Positions 12,077 through 24,211 of a DNA stretch of 64,000 nucleotides are shown piece after piece (within the stretch, counting starts at the first letter, position 1; each line of letters begins with the position of its first letter). The notes under the pieces are model-generated. The model was not told where the DNA came from and ran no database searches. It saw nothing but the letters and a program-made list of their open reading frames with translations. The position numbers were made by a program, and so were the translations under genes. Where the stretch lies: the NCBI GenBank assembly GCA_947179155.2, contig OX359273.1, forward strand, positions 44,022,023 to 44,086,022. Reading direction: 5' to 3'. The stretch comes from Hedera helix (lineage: Eukaryota > Streptophyta > Magnoliopsida > Apiales > Araliaceae).

Positions 12077-12373
12077 TATTTTTGGTTCCAGCAATTTTAT
12101 TACAAACTTTTTTATTAGAATTTTATGGAAGATCATATATCTTAACAAATTATATGTACTATAATTTTATTATTACAATTGTATTAAGATATTAGATATC
12201 GAAAAAAATCTTTTAACATATCACATAATTTAGTTAACTATATTAATATTAGTGGTGAATTTTATTATTAAATTAAACTTTTAACTGAATTAAATTCAAT
12301 AAAACTAATTTTTTTATAAAATCGCAAGACTAATTGTATTAATTATAAGACACGTTAATTTTTTTGAAAGATA
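12077..12373. other. AT-rich spacer between two solo LTRs
   Basis: About 300 bp of AT-rich sequence. No gene or repeat signature seen. Confidence 0.6.
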
Positions 12374-13429
12374 ATAATTGTAATGACCGAGAAAATTACG
12401 AACCCAAATTTTTTTTTTTATTTAATTATATCCATAAGAAAATATGAGGTATGAAGTATGTGTATATGTGATAAGTGGTATGATGAGATGTATTAAATTA
12501 GTTAATTAAATTAATTAACTAAAGAAAGAAAAAGATTTCAAGAGAAGCTTATGTGATAAAATCACAAAGCTTGAATGTTGGCCTTGTATGGCAATTAAGA
12601 AGATTTTTATTAAGCAAGTTAATTACTTATATGAATAATGCTAAAGAAGAAGCAAATGAATTATTTGAGATAATCCAATGTGGGAATAATTGTTCGTGTA
12701 CGGTTAACTATTTTATAAACCCAATTTGATGATAAGGGATAGTGAATGAATTTATTTAATCAAGTCAAATTACTTGTATTATTAAGTGTTAGGGTTTTAT
12801 TAAAACAAACCCAAGGATTTGTAAGTGCTAGGGTTATGTAAGCTAATTTAATTGAGGAGTCCAATGGACTTATAATTAACAAATCTAATTGGATTATATT
12901 TTAAATTCAAATGAGTTGTTAAACTAGGTCAATTAATTTTACCTAGTAGCTTATGTAATTAAATTAAACTTTAGTCCATGTAATTAATTAAATAAGCCCA
13001 ATGCTTATTTTAGTTAAATGTAGCATAGTTATTTAAATGCTAGCCCAATGTGTTAATTAAATTGAGCCCAACCAATTAATTGGATGAGCCCAATATATTA
13101 TATCCTAGAGTCCAAAGTGGAGCCCAATAGCAAGTCAAAATGTTGGTCAAATATTATATATATGTATATATATAAATAGATGTATATATGTATAATAAAT
13201 GCAATAAAAATAAAGCAAAAATGGGGGATTAAATCCCATTTTGCTGAGATTTATGGGGGCCCCACATGGGGTGGCTTGATTTTGCAAGGTAGCTTCTTCC
13301 ACACTTCTTTCCATAGTTGGCCAACCACCCTAGTCATTCCAATTGGTCATTCATGCAATAGTAACCTCATTTAAGCTCCTAATTTCACCAACACAAGATG
13401 ATTAGTAGATTGATGAGGGATTAGTAATG

Positions 13430-13441
13430 TGCTATATATAG
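13430..13441 (+). promoter_or_regulatory. Possible LTR TATA box
   Basis: GCTATATATAGAG about 1.05 kb into the solo LTR, at a similar depth to the TATA box of the other LTR family (about 1.0-1.2 kb). No experimental support. Confidence 0.4.
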
Positions 13442-14389
13442 AGTGCTACTCTTAGTTGTTATGTTGGTTAGATCATTTGTAGCATTTCTTAGAGAGAAAA
13501 TGGAGAGCATTTTCAAGAGAGAAAGAAAGAATACACTTGTGAGTGTGAGAAATTTCTACAAGAAGGGCTTGGTGAATGTCAAGTAGCATCCTCACATACT
13601 TTGGTAGGAGAAGAAGAAGAGCACACAAATCTCAAAGGTTTAAAAGTACTCTAACCTTCTCATATTTCATTTTTGTAGCCTAGATCTATTTTTAACCGAT
13701 CAAAACTTGTTTTGATGGTGTAGAAGTCTTAAACTATGTTACATATGTATATTCATAGTTTGATGTGTTTATATCATGATTTGGTATGTGTGGTATGCTT
13801 AAAAAAAAGGTAGAAATGTTCATATCGAACTTTACCGGTAAAATCCTATGTAGCTATGTAATATATTTTGTGTCATTTCAAAATGTACAAGTTAAATACT
13901 TGATTTATATGGGTAGAAAGTCTTATGTATGAGTTTATAAGAAAACCCAACTTGAATCTCACAAAAATATGAAATAACAAAGAAGTTATAATTTTTTACC
14001 GCAAAGTAGGTCGTTTTGAAACCCTAAGTGGTTCGATCTTTAATTTTGTGTCAAAACGATTTCAAAAATGCGATCGAACTATGAAATGTTGTAAGACAAG
14101 AGGTTAGGAAGACAACGACACTAAGTTGGTGTCATTTGGATGAATAGATTTCATTTTATTCAAGTTTGAACCTTTAAAACCAAGGATTTGTGATTTTAGT
14201 TTTCACTTTGTCCTTGTAAGCCGTTTTTAGTCCAGTTCCGTTCGGAATTTGGATTTGTGATGTAAAGTGAAATTGTAGATCATGAAATTCTAATGAATTT
14301 AGACTCAAGAATCACCTCAAAATGTTTCCGTATGACAAAGTTATGACCAAATGAGTAAGAGAGGTTCCGGCAGCCAAAAAAAATGGTCC

Positions 14390-14477
14390 GGCGTCTAGAC
14401 GCCCTAGTGTACGCCCTTGCTTCTGTCCATGGGCGTCTAGACGCCCCAAAAATGCCTTGGAGTGGCGTCATGACGCC
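14390..14477. repeat. Three GC-rich palindromes in the giant solo LTR
   Basis: GGCGTCTAGACGCC at 14390-14403, GGGCGTCTAGACGCCC at 14431-14446 and GGCGTCATGACGCC at 14464-14477. All are perfect palindromes built on a GGCGTC/GACGCC arm, in an AT-rich LTR. Confidence 0.9.
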
Positions 14478-14499
14478 CGGGCTTGATAAAAAAATTATT

Positions 14500-15420
14500 T
14501 TATTATTTTTTTAATTATTTTTAAATGAATAAATGTATTTTTAATGGTAAATAATTGATTAATTATATTAGATAATAAATAAAATATTATTAAATAATTA
14601 ATAATATTAGATAATGATTAAAATATTATTAAATGACTAATAATATTACTAAGATAATAAAATATTATTAAATGGTTAATAATATTAGTAAGTTAATAAA
14701 ATATTATTAAATGATTAATAATATTAATAAAGGATTAAAATATTATTAAATGGTTAATAATATTAGTATGTTAATAATATATTATTAAATGATTAATAAT
14801 ATTAATAAATGATTAAAATATTATTAAATGAGTAATAATATTAGTAAGTTAATAAAATATTATTAAATGGTTAATAATATTAGATAATGAATAAAATATT
14901 ATTAAATGGTTAATAATATTAGTAAGTAATAAAATATTATTAAATGATTAATAATATTAATAAAGGATTAAAATATTATTAAATGGTTAATAATATTACA
15001 ATATGAATAAAATATTATTAAATAGTTAATAATATTAGATTATGAAGAGAATATTATTAAATGATTAATAATATTATAAAGGGAATAAAATATTATTAAA
15101 TGATTAATAATATAAGATAATGAGTAGAATATTAATAAATGATTAATAATATTAATGAGTTAATAAAATATTATTAAATGGTTAATAATATTAGTAAGTT
15201 GTAGAATATTATTAAATGATTAATAATATTAATAAATGATTAAAATATTATTAAATGGTTAATAATATTAGTATGAGGATAAAATATTATTAAATGGTTA
15301 ATAATATTAATGAGAGGAGAAGATATTATTAAAGGATTAATAATATTAGTAAGATGATAAAATATTATTAAATGGTTAATAATATTTATAAATGATTAAG
15401 ATATTATTTGATAAATAATA
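14500..15420. repeat. Tandem array of AT hairpins (about 36-bp unit, more than 20 copies)
   Basis: Each unit contains AATATTATTAA, a 4-nt loop (ATGG or ATGA), and TTAATAATATT, a perfect 11-bp inverted repeat (example: 14661-14671, loop 14672-14675, 14676-14686). Units are joined by variable 8-14 nt linkers. The array decays after about 15400. Sequence changes fall mostly in the linkers and loops while the arms are kept. Confidence 0.9.
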
Positions 15421-16935
15421 TCCTTGGGAATAGTGTAAAACATTATTTAGTTATTAATAATGTTAATAAGTGTTGAGATAATGAAGAGATTAAGTTGATT
15501 ATTAAATGGTTAATAATATTGAGGAACTAGATGATTTATTATTGAAATAATAAATGGTTAAAATATTATTATACGATTAATAATATTATTTGTGGTATTT
15601 ATATATTATCAACGGTGATAATATTATAAAACAATGAAGTGATAGTTATGTGATTTAAAATATTATCAAGGGATTGATAATATTATTAAGATATTTAAGG
15701 TTATGATTAAGTGATAGATGATTAAGACATATATGGTAAGGTTATTAATGTTAAATAAACCTATATGTGTTATGCTAATTGGAGGATCAATGTTGTTGAA
15801 TATTAGGTCACCCAAAGGAAGTAATTTTAAGTTGAATAGCAGTAGTCAGCGGAACAGGCAAGTTTCTCTGAACCTTAACTTGTATTTATTTCGCAAGTTA
15901 TTTATGTAGAAATTGGAATTTATTTCTAATGCATGATGAAATAATTATTAAGAATTATTTCATATCTATATTGTTATTGACAATCGCACTTAGGTGCATT
16001 TGCATGACCGTTCACATTATGAACTGTTTAAAGAGAAATATCTATGCTATTTGTTTCAGCTAGATATTGCATGTGATATTATGACTGTTCTTGTTATGAA
16101 CTGTTCTAAGTGAGGGTTCTATGCCAATTGTTTCGGCTAGACCATGTACGTTTTAAATTCATTAATCTGAATATTATTGAAGTTAGTCCAAACCATATTG
16201 TTGTGGTGCGGAATCTGATGGGATAAGCTGAAATGAACAGAGCAAAGTAAGCAGATAAGCTTACGGTCGGATGGAACATTCCCGATCAAAACGAACTAGA
16301 TGGTTATATTGTGCACTCTATAAACGTACGATAGGCTAATCACCTAAAGTACCCATCACCGGATATGTCAATCGAAATGATTGTTAATATTCAAAACGAA
16401 CTGACAGTCTACTGTCAACAGGGTATTGTAAATACTCAAAACGTGTGTTCATGGTCTTGTGACCCTTTCAGCATGATGAAGCAGTATGTTATGTCAATTG
16501 AATTATATTATTCAAAGTTGCATGTCTTCACAATTATTGTATATTGTTGAAGTTTCCAGAGCTAAATCTTTTTCATTCATGATATATCTTTTATTGTTTA
16601 ATTAAACTTGCTGAGCAAAGTAGTTGCTCACCCTTGCTATATCATGACCTATTTTTCAGTTAAGCCGACGAATATAAGAAGTGCAACGACAAAGTAAAGC
16701 TGAACGAGTAGATGTAATTAGATGATATTTCTAAGTGGTAAACCTTTTGTATTATAATGTAATGTTTATGTATTAAGGTTAGTGGAACCTGGGATTGATG
16801 GTACGAATTGTGATACAATTATGTATATTTTCCGCGAGATATTGAAGATGTATTTTATGAATGTTTGACAAGTGTTGAATAGTGAGCACCGAACCTGAGG
16901 TTCAAGGGACCCGGATTTGGGGGCGTCACAATAAT

Positions 16936-17508
16936 TGCAAAATTAGTTAAAAATTATAGTGGATTCATACTAACTAATTGTCATAACTAAACTAAAATTT
17001 GAGTTTCATAGTTTTATTCATATTAGAACTTTAAGCAAATTTTATCAATACTAATATAGAATTATATTAAAATTTAAATAATTATTTTTTTTATAATCAT
17101 AACTGAATAAATCTACATTATATTTAATTATTTAGCTTAATAGATAATCAAAATAACCTATAATATATAAATTAATAATTTATTATTTAAATAGATATCT
17201 AATAATTTAATAACTACAACGATCTTCTCACAATCCTAACTGAATATTTATTTTATATTTAATTAATTATTTTAATAATTAACATAATAAATTATTATTA
17301 CTTGTATTTTGCACGGAGTTGGTAAGCTTGTATTTGCTAATGAAATAAGCAACCGAAAAACTTACTACTGATTTTTTTTATATGAAAATGTAACACTATA
17401 GGTCATATATGTGTACAAGCAAAAAAAAAATGCATAGTTTAACACCCATTATCCAACCCCAACACAACCCACCGTGGGACATTTTCATCAACAATTTAAA
17501 GAAATAAT
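16936..17508. other. AT-rich spacer
   Basis: About 570 bp of AT-rich sequence between the solo LTR and the next element. No gene seen. Confidence 0.6.
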
Positions 17509-17513
17509 AAAAG

Positions 17514-18010
17514 TGTTAGCGCTCGAATTTTGTCCGTACATTTAATTATTGGTTTCGATTGGGACCTGCACAGAAAGAACCACCAGAAGTGTTTGACGAC
17601 TTGGGTCGCCGGGGGATACTTCCGGTGTGAGAGTAAGTATAGATTTTAAGATATGTCAACAATGGAGGTAGAAGTATTTAGTAGATAGAATCAGATGTGT
17701 GTACCTCTATTATTCACCATGTATTTATAGTACTCATATTGCTCAACATGACTCTAATTCCTAATAAGAATTGTGTAGCAAAATCTTTGTTAGAGAAGGT
17801 AACTGTCACGCTAATCAATGCTAGATAGGTAACTTCCACACCAATTAATATTTAGATATGGTAACTAGTTAGTATTGGAATCGATAAGGAAAATGATCAT
17901 AAGCCTATCGGACTTAGGAGTCCTCTTGTGCGCGCACTAGACTTAATGGTCTGTAGGGTCAAGCCCATCATTAGTATTCCATTTATGCTAGTAAAATACG
18001 TATCCCAACA
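17514..18010 (-). repeat. Left (3') LTR of the old element
   Basis: 497 bp, TG...CA ends. It aligns with 29327-29822 but differs at roughly 60-70 positions by eye, about 13%. Confidence 0.88.
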
Positions 18011-18109
18011 TTGTCCCCCACTCCTTCAGCATATGAAATGGGTTGGAGGAGTAAATAGGAGGCTCCGAGAGTCCAAAGACTTTAATGACCAAGATGGATG
18101 AGTTCTTTT

Positions 18110-18515
18110 GGGAGCCCGGAAGCGTTAGACCGAAAGGAAAGTTTCATCTAAAGCCCGGAGACATCAAACAGAAGAGAAAGTTTCATCGAGAGCACAGATG
18201 CATCAGACCGAAGGGAAAGTTCCATCGAGAGTTTGGAGGTATCAGACCAAAGAAAAAACTCCATCGGAAGCCCGGAGGCATTAAACAGAAGGGAAACCTC
18301 TATCGGGAGTCCGGATGCATTAGACCGAAGGAAAATCTCCATCAAGAGCCCGGAGGCATCAGACTCCATCGAGAGCCCAGAAAGCTCCATCGAGAGTCCA
18401 GAAGCATTAGACCAAAGGAAAAACTTCATTGGGAGCCTGGATGCATCAGATCAAAGGGAAAACTCCATCGAGAGCCCGGAGCATTAAACCGAAAGGAAAA
18501 GACTGAAGAAATACT
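18110..18515. repeat. 39-bp minisatellite inside the old element
   Basis: About 11 units of 39 bp, each ending in a CTCCAT/TTTCAT-type motif followed by CGAGAGCCCGGA. Two units are shortened to 27 and 21 bp, so every unit is a multiple of three and a plus-strand frame (18085-18525, 146 aa) stays open with a 13-residue repeat containing Arg-Pro-Lys and His-Arg-Glu-Pro-Gly. A minus-strand frame is also open. I regard this as repeat structure, not a demonstrated gene. Confidence 0.85.
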
Positions 18516-18539
18516 GCTTTCATAAATTCAAAGAAAGTA

Positions 18540-18885
18540 TGCTTTCGGAAAGAAAGTATGCTTTCGGGAGGAAAGAAGCTTTTTCAAAATTCCAAGACAA
18601 CTAACCCGAAAATAGAGGTCTTCAGGGTTTCAAGGACGTCAGACTGAAGATGAAGCTGTGGTGAAAGTCAAGTAAGACTACAATTGCTGAACCCAGTGAA
18701 CGTGCGAACCCAAAGATAGTATGCTTTCGGGAGGAAAGAAGTTTTTTTGGGATTTCAAGACAACTAACCCGAAGATAGAGGTCTTCGGGATTTTGAGGAC
18801 GTTTTTCAGAAGTCCTCTTTGGAGTTAATTCTGTAGTGTGACTACCCTCGCGAAGTTTCTTATTTCGATCATCCTTATTATGACG
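18540..18885. other. Internal remnant of the old element
   Basis: Contains a duplicated block (GGAAAGAAAGTATGCTTTCGG at about 18547, and GGGAGGAAAGAAG with AACTAACCCGAA downstream, repeated at about 18720-18790). No coding frame recognised. It ends at the E2 insertion site. Confidence 0.6.
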
Positions 18886-18890
18886 TATGA

Positions 18891-21800
18891 TGTGACGCCC
18901 CCAAATCTAGGCCCACACAGCCCAAACTTGAGTCGTCAAAAGACTACAACAAAAATATTACAACAAAACACAACGTACAACAATACCGTGTATAATAATA
19001 CACAACTAAGTCTTCACTATTATTGCCACACTATTTTACAACACGTGAAGACTATAATAGATATCCCTCGGACTCTCACTCCATTCCCCGGCTAGACCCA
19101 GCTACGTTCTCATATCCTGTTGAAAAATAATGGAACAAAAGGGTGAGCTCAAATAGCCCAGTAAGAAATATCATGACTAAGATAATGACGAATAAATTAT
19201 CATTAGCCTTCAACAGTTGAGTTCTTGATAGAATACAATAGACTACAAGGTTTATATCAAAAACTGTAGTTAAATTCTTAAACAACGTTCAGATCAATAA
19301 TAGCAGCGGAATGAGCAATCTATTAGAAGAATAATGCAGACTATAATGTCCACTCGCTTCTCTTTTTAGTAAAAATATCATCAACTTTTATTATCTGAAA
19401 TACCATTAGTCAAAATAATACAACTTCACAGTTCCTGGTCATAATTATGCAGATCAACAGTTCATCTTTGCACTACGGGCCAAAGACATTCAATATAACA
19501 CCAACGGTCATGATTATACCAGATTCAGCCTTTGGTCATAATCATACCAATCAACAGTTCATCTTTGCACTACGGGCCAAAGACATTCAATATAACACCA
19601 ACGGTCATGATTATACCAGATTCAGCCTTTGGTCATAATCATACCAATCAACAATTCATCTTTGCACTACGGGCCAAAGAGAACATTAACCACGTGCCAT
19701 AAAAGACACCGAACAGATGTATCGCCTTTAACCTAGTATATCGCCTTTAACCTATCATCTGTTCAACAATTATATCACATCTGTGCCCCCGGCCACAGAT
19801 ATTCACAACAGCTTGATTCTTGATGATTAATACAAATAACAGTGATACAAATGATGAACAGAAGAACAGGATAAACAATAAGTATCGGAAGTTTACTTTG
19901 TGCAGATTCAAATAATGTCCAAATTGCCAACATGATGTGGAGTGAAATTTAAAAATGATATTCAAGATCCATAGTTCAGAATAACGATTATAGTTCAATA
20001 GAAAGGTTCAGAAAATAGGAAGGTTCAGTTGAAATAATGAAGTTCAACTATTATGGAACATATAATATTTTCAGGAATTATAGAAGCAATAGTTCCATAA
20101 TAAGTTTCGATTTAGGTGTATGAAAGAAAATAATATCCCTTACCGTAGCAGGTTTGATTAACAAAAGGTGAAGGGAATTAATATCCCTTACCATAGTAAG
20201 TTTGAATAATGGAAGATGAAAAAGATGGTATCCCTTATGAGTATAAAGGAAAATGATATCACTTACGAATATGGAATAAAAGTGTCATGTGATAATTCAT
20301 GTAGACAAATTATTTCCACACGAGACAAATAAAAAGGGTTATTCACCAACAGGCGATAATCCGCACCGTAAGGTTATTCCCATCAATTTGAATACGAATA
20401 GTTATTCACCAAACAGGCGTAATCCGCACCGTAAGGTTATTCCCACAATTTAATAGAATTTGAACACGAAGAGTTATTCACCAAACAGGCGATAATCCGC
20501 ACCGTAAGGTTATTCTCAAAGATTAATAAAGAATGAATACAAAAGGTTATTCACCAACAGGCGGTAAACCGCGCCGTAAGGTTATTCCCACAATTTAATA
20601 CATGGAAATAAATGGCACAAGAAAGAAACGATATTATTTTCGAGAATCAAAGAATGATAATCCCTTCAAGTAAGAAAGAAAATAATATCCATTTATGATG
20701 ATGAAAAGAGTGATACCCCTTACCTTAACACGTGACTGGATATTGATTTAAATGAGATTGATCAACCTATATATTTTTAATATAATTAGTAATTACCACA
20801 TATAAATTTCAAAGTATATGATAACTCGTATATTATGAACTATCAAAATTATATATATTTAACATAATTTTTGTAGTATAATATAACAACTTTAAAATAG
20901 TTTTTAAAATAATATTCCAAAATAAATCTTCCAAAGAAAGCTTTTAAAAATAAATCTTCTCAAAGAAGAGTCTTCTAAGGGAAGATTTGTGAATACCGTG
21001 AAAAATAGGAATTTACGAAATTACTACTCTTTTATAAAAGACTTACTTGAAAAATTCTTGCACTCCTTTTGGCTTTCAAACACTCAAAATAGCCTTACAA
21101 TTCTCAGAGAAAACTCATAAAATTCTTATAGAAAAATTTTATGTTTTAGGTGTGATTTTTCTATTCAGCTGAACAAGCTATTTATAGGAGGAAATAAGTT
21201 ACTATGCGAGGGTAGGTGGACTGGCGTGCTGCACGCCAGTCTGAGAAAATCTCAGCAGCCGCCTGGCTGCCAAACTTCCCAGCACGCATTTCTCAATTTC
21301 AATTTTCATGTGGCCCCCACATGGGTCCCACATGTTACTATTTCAAATAGTAAAATTAAATTATTTTTTTTTTATTTTTTTTATTTTTTTTTTTATAGAA
21401 TTTATTTATTTATTTATTCTTCCTGTGAGTCCAACATATAAAATAAAATAATGCTATAACAATAATTTAACAATAATAAACACGTTACAGATTATTATTA
21501 ATTTAATAATATAAATTACAGTGTATTTGCTACTGTGACAATTATTAGGTTCCATAATTTTAAACTACAGTGCTCCAACAATTATTGACTCAATGATATG
21601 AAATACAGTGTAATGACAATTATTGAATCAATAATGCAAAATACTGTGTAGCAACAATAATTGAATTGATAATATAAAATATTATGCAGTGACAATTATT
21701 GATGAAATGATGCGCAACAGTTACGGTGTCAATTATCAGACCAATAATATGAGACACTGTGCAATACCGTGTGCTACTGTAGAGTACCGTGTGCTACAGA

Positions 21801-22146
21801 AAATACCATAAATTACCGTATGCTACTATTCTTTTATCACCGGTATTTTAACAGTTAACACCGTTGACTATTTTTATTTAAAAAGGTTACTTCTGTCGTT
21901 TTCTATATCCGACAAATATTCCGTTGTGGGGTCCACAAATAATTTGTTATTTCGGCGCCGTCGTACGGCCCGAATATTCCCCGACAAAACGAATATTCCC
22001 CGACAAAAAGAATATTGTCCGACAAAATAAAATTTGCACATAACATCCTTAACTTTCAATTTTGTCAATTTAACCATTTACTGTTTCAGGAAAAATATAT
22101 ATGAAGAAAAATTAAATTTTGTATTTCATAAATTCGGGGTCTTACA
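18891..22146 (-). repeat. 3' LTR of E2
   Basis: 3256 bp, plus-strand TGTGACGCCCCC to GGGGTCTTACA. It includes a ~112-bp tandem repeat at 19447-19670 (three copies with TTTGCACTACGGGCCAAAGA), four copies of the AACAGGCGATAATCCGCACC module at 20337-20590, and TATA box CTATTTATA (minus strand TATAAATAG) at 21178-21186. A GC hairpin at 21220-21240 completes the set. Confidence 0.93.
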
Positions 22147-23164
22147 ACCTCCCCTCCTTATGAAATTTCGTCCCCGAAATTGACGTACCTGGCATTTCGA
22201 AGAGGTATGGATACCTAGACTTCATCTCAGATTCTAGCTCCCAGGTCATTTCCTCAATATCTTGGTTCCTCCATAAAACCTTAACTTGAGGTATAACATT
22301 TGAGCGTAAGATCTGCTCCTTCTTATCTAGGATCTTAACAGGTACTTCCTCATACGTTAAATCTTCTGCTATAACGTCTGGTTCTAACTCAATGACGTGG
22401 TTTGGGTCCTTCACATATTTACGTAACATAGATATGTGAAAAACGTTATGGATGCGAGACATACTTGGTGGTAAGGCTAGTCTGTAGGCTACGGATCCTA
22501 CTCGATCGAGGATTTCAAATGGGCCAATAAATCGAGGGTTGAGCTTTCCTCTCTTTCCGAATCTCGTAACCCCTTTCCATGGAGAAACACGTAAGAATAC
22601 ATGATCTCCGACGTTGAATCTCTCATCTCTCCGATGAAGATCGGCATAACTCTTTTGTCGTTCTTGTGCTGTCTGTATTCGTTGTCGGATCATTTGGATC
22701 TTTTCGGTCGTCAAGCGTACCAACTCGGGTCCCAACAGTTTTGCTTCTCCTACCTCATTCCAACATACTGGAGAGCGACACTTGCGTCCATATAAAGCCT
22801 CGAATGGAGCCATACCTATACTTGCTTGGTAACTGTTGTTGTAGGAAAATTCCACCAATGGCAAGTACTTATCCCAACTTCCTTTGAAATCTAGTACGCA
22901 AAGTCTCAAAAGATCTTCGAGGGTCTGGATCGTCCTTTCCGATTGTCCGTCCGTTTGAGGATGGTATGCAGAACTAAAACGTAGTTCAGTGCCCATAGTT
23001 TTTTGTAGACTGATCCAAAAGCGTGAAGTGAATCTAGGATCTCGATCAGAAACTATGGAAACTGGCATGCCATGCAATCTCACGATCTCATTTATGTACA
23101 TACCGGCAAGACGTTCAAGTGAAAAGTTTTCTCGTATAGGCAAGAAATGAGCGGATTTGGTCAA
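22142..23164 (-). pseudogene. E2 integrase C-terminal part with chromodomain-like tail
   Basis: Continuous frame from just after an in-frame UAG (23179-23177) to a stop inside the LTR edge. It shows the integrase core after the first Asp: V-S-D-R-D-P-R-F (second Asp) and T-D-G-Q-S-E-R-T (catalytic Glu). The GPY/F module follows (R-F-I-G-P-F-E), then a C-terminal module with Y-E-E-V-P-V-K-I-L and V-L-W-R-N, the pattern seen in plant Tekay/Del chromoviruses. Integrase inserts the cDNA and the tail is thought to target heterochromatin. The apparent start here is not a true start: the frame continues upstream across the nonsense codon. Confidence 0.9.
22147..22159 (-). other. Polypurine tract of E2
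   Basis: Minus strand AAGGAGGGGAGGT directly abuts the 3' LTR start TGTAAGACC. This is the plus-strand primer site for reverse transcription. Confidence 0.85.
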
Positions 23165-23179
23165 TCTATCTACGATGAC

Positions 23180-24211
23180 CTAAATTGCATCTAAGCCTTG
23201 AGAAACTTTGGGAAGACCCGTCACGAAATCCATATTGATGTGTTCCCACTTCCATTCGGGAACCTCAAGTGGTTGTAAAGGACCCTTAGGTACTTGATGC
23301 TCTGCCTTGACACGTTGACAAGTTAAGCACCTTGAGATAAACTCTGCAATCTCCCTTTTCATATTGTTCCACCAAAATGAATGTCGAAGATCTCGATACA
23401 TCTTGGTACCTCCAGGGTGGATTGCAAATGGCGTGTTGTGTGCCTCCATCATGATTTTATGCTTTAATTCAGGATCGTTAGGAACACAGAGTCGAGAGTT
23501 GACTCGAAGTATTCCTTTCTCGTCGATTCTTGCTTCGGGAATGGTACCTTCTTGTACTTTCTTTATCATGTTTATCAGTTCCGGATCGGTAGCTTGAGCA
23601 GCTTTAATTTTATCGATTAAAGCTGGTTCTACTCGCACGTGAGCAATCTTCGAGTGGGTCCCTGGTGTCTTTAGCTCTATCTCCATCTTTTGCAAGTCGT
23701 ACAAAATACGATTTTGTGTTGTCAGCAGTGCACTTGTACTCGCATAAGATTTTCTGCTCAAAGCGTCAGCTACAACGTTCGCCTTTCCCGGGTGATACTG
23801 GATTGTGTGGTCGTAATCCTTCAACAGCTCAAGCCAACGTCGTTGTCGCATGTTGAGTTCCTTCTGGGTGAAGAAATACTTGAGACTTTTATGATCCGTA
23901 TAGATATCCACTTTTTCTCCGTACAAGTAGTGTCTCCAGATCTTCAACGTGAAAACGACTGTTGCCAATTCTAGATCATGAGTGGGATAATTTTTCTCAT
24001 AATCTTTGAGTTGTCGAGAGGCATAAGCTATAACCTTTCCATGTTGCATAAGGACACAACCTAGACCTTTGCCTGAAGCATCGCTATATATGACGAATTC
24101 TCCTGATCCTGATGGAATGGTCAGAACAGGAGCTGAAACAAGTCTCCTCTTGAGTTCTTGAAAACTCTTCTCGCATTCCTCGCTCGAATGATACCGATAT
24201 CTAATAATCAA
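23180..24211 (-). pseudogene. E2 RNase H and integrase N-terminal part
   Basis: The frame opens in the RT-RNase H connection (E-C-E-K-S-F-Q-E-L). It contains RNase H (Y-S-D-A-S-G-K-G-L-G, then L-A-T-V-V-F, then Y-T-D-H-K-S-L), the integrase zinc-binding region (I-H-P-G-G-T-K-M-Y and C-L-T-C), and the first catalytic Asp in M-D-F-V-T-G-L-P. It stops at UAG where the family has Trp (D-A-I-stop-V-I). Upstream it abuts the protease frame almost directly: the RT fingers and palm, including the catalytic Asp pair, are absent. Confidence 0.9.

Larger units (their letters stand above)
12379..16930 (+). mobile_element. Giant solo LTR (4552 bp, TSD ATAAT), related to the E1 LTR
   Basis: Begins TGTAATGACCGAG and ends GGATTTGGGGGCGTCACA. 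Exact ATAAT duplications flank it (12374-12378 and 16931-16935). Its ends and the stretch near 16600 (CTTGCTGAGCAAAGTAG) match the E1 LTR, inverted at 3825-7740. No internal region remains. In transcription order it holds a likely TATA box at about 13430, GC palindromes at 14390-14477, an AT hairpin array at 14500-15420, and the conserved 3' third. The ORFs at 13180, 14280, 15718 and 16365 are short and without homology I recognise. Confidence 0.92.

Noticed and set aside
18085..18525. 146-codon ORF as a protein-coding gene
   Set aside because: It coincides with a 39-bp minisatellite and lies antisense to the element's inferred direction; kept only as a repeat observation.
19447..19638. ORFs repeated at 19447 and 26226, 19747 and 26526, 21226 and 28005
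   Set aside because: Identical because they lie in the two E2 LTRs; no domains.
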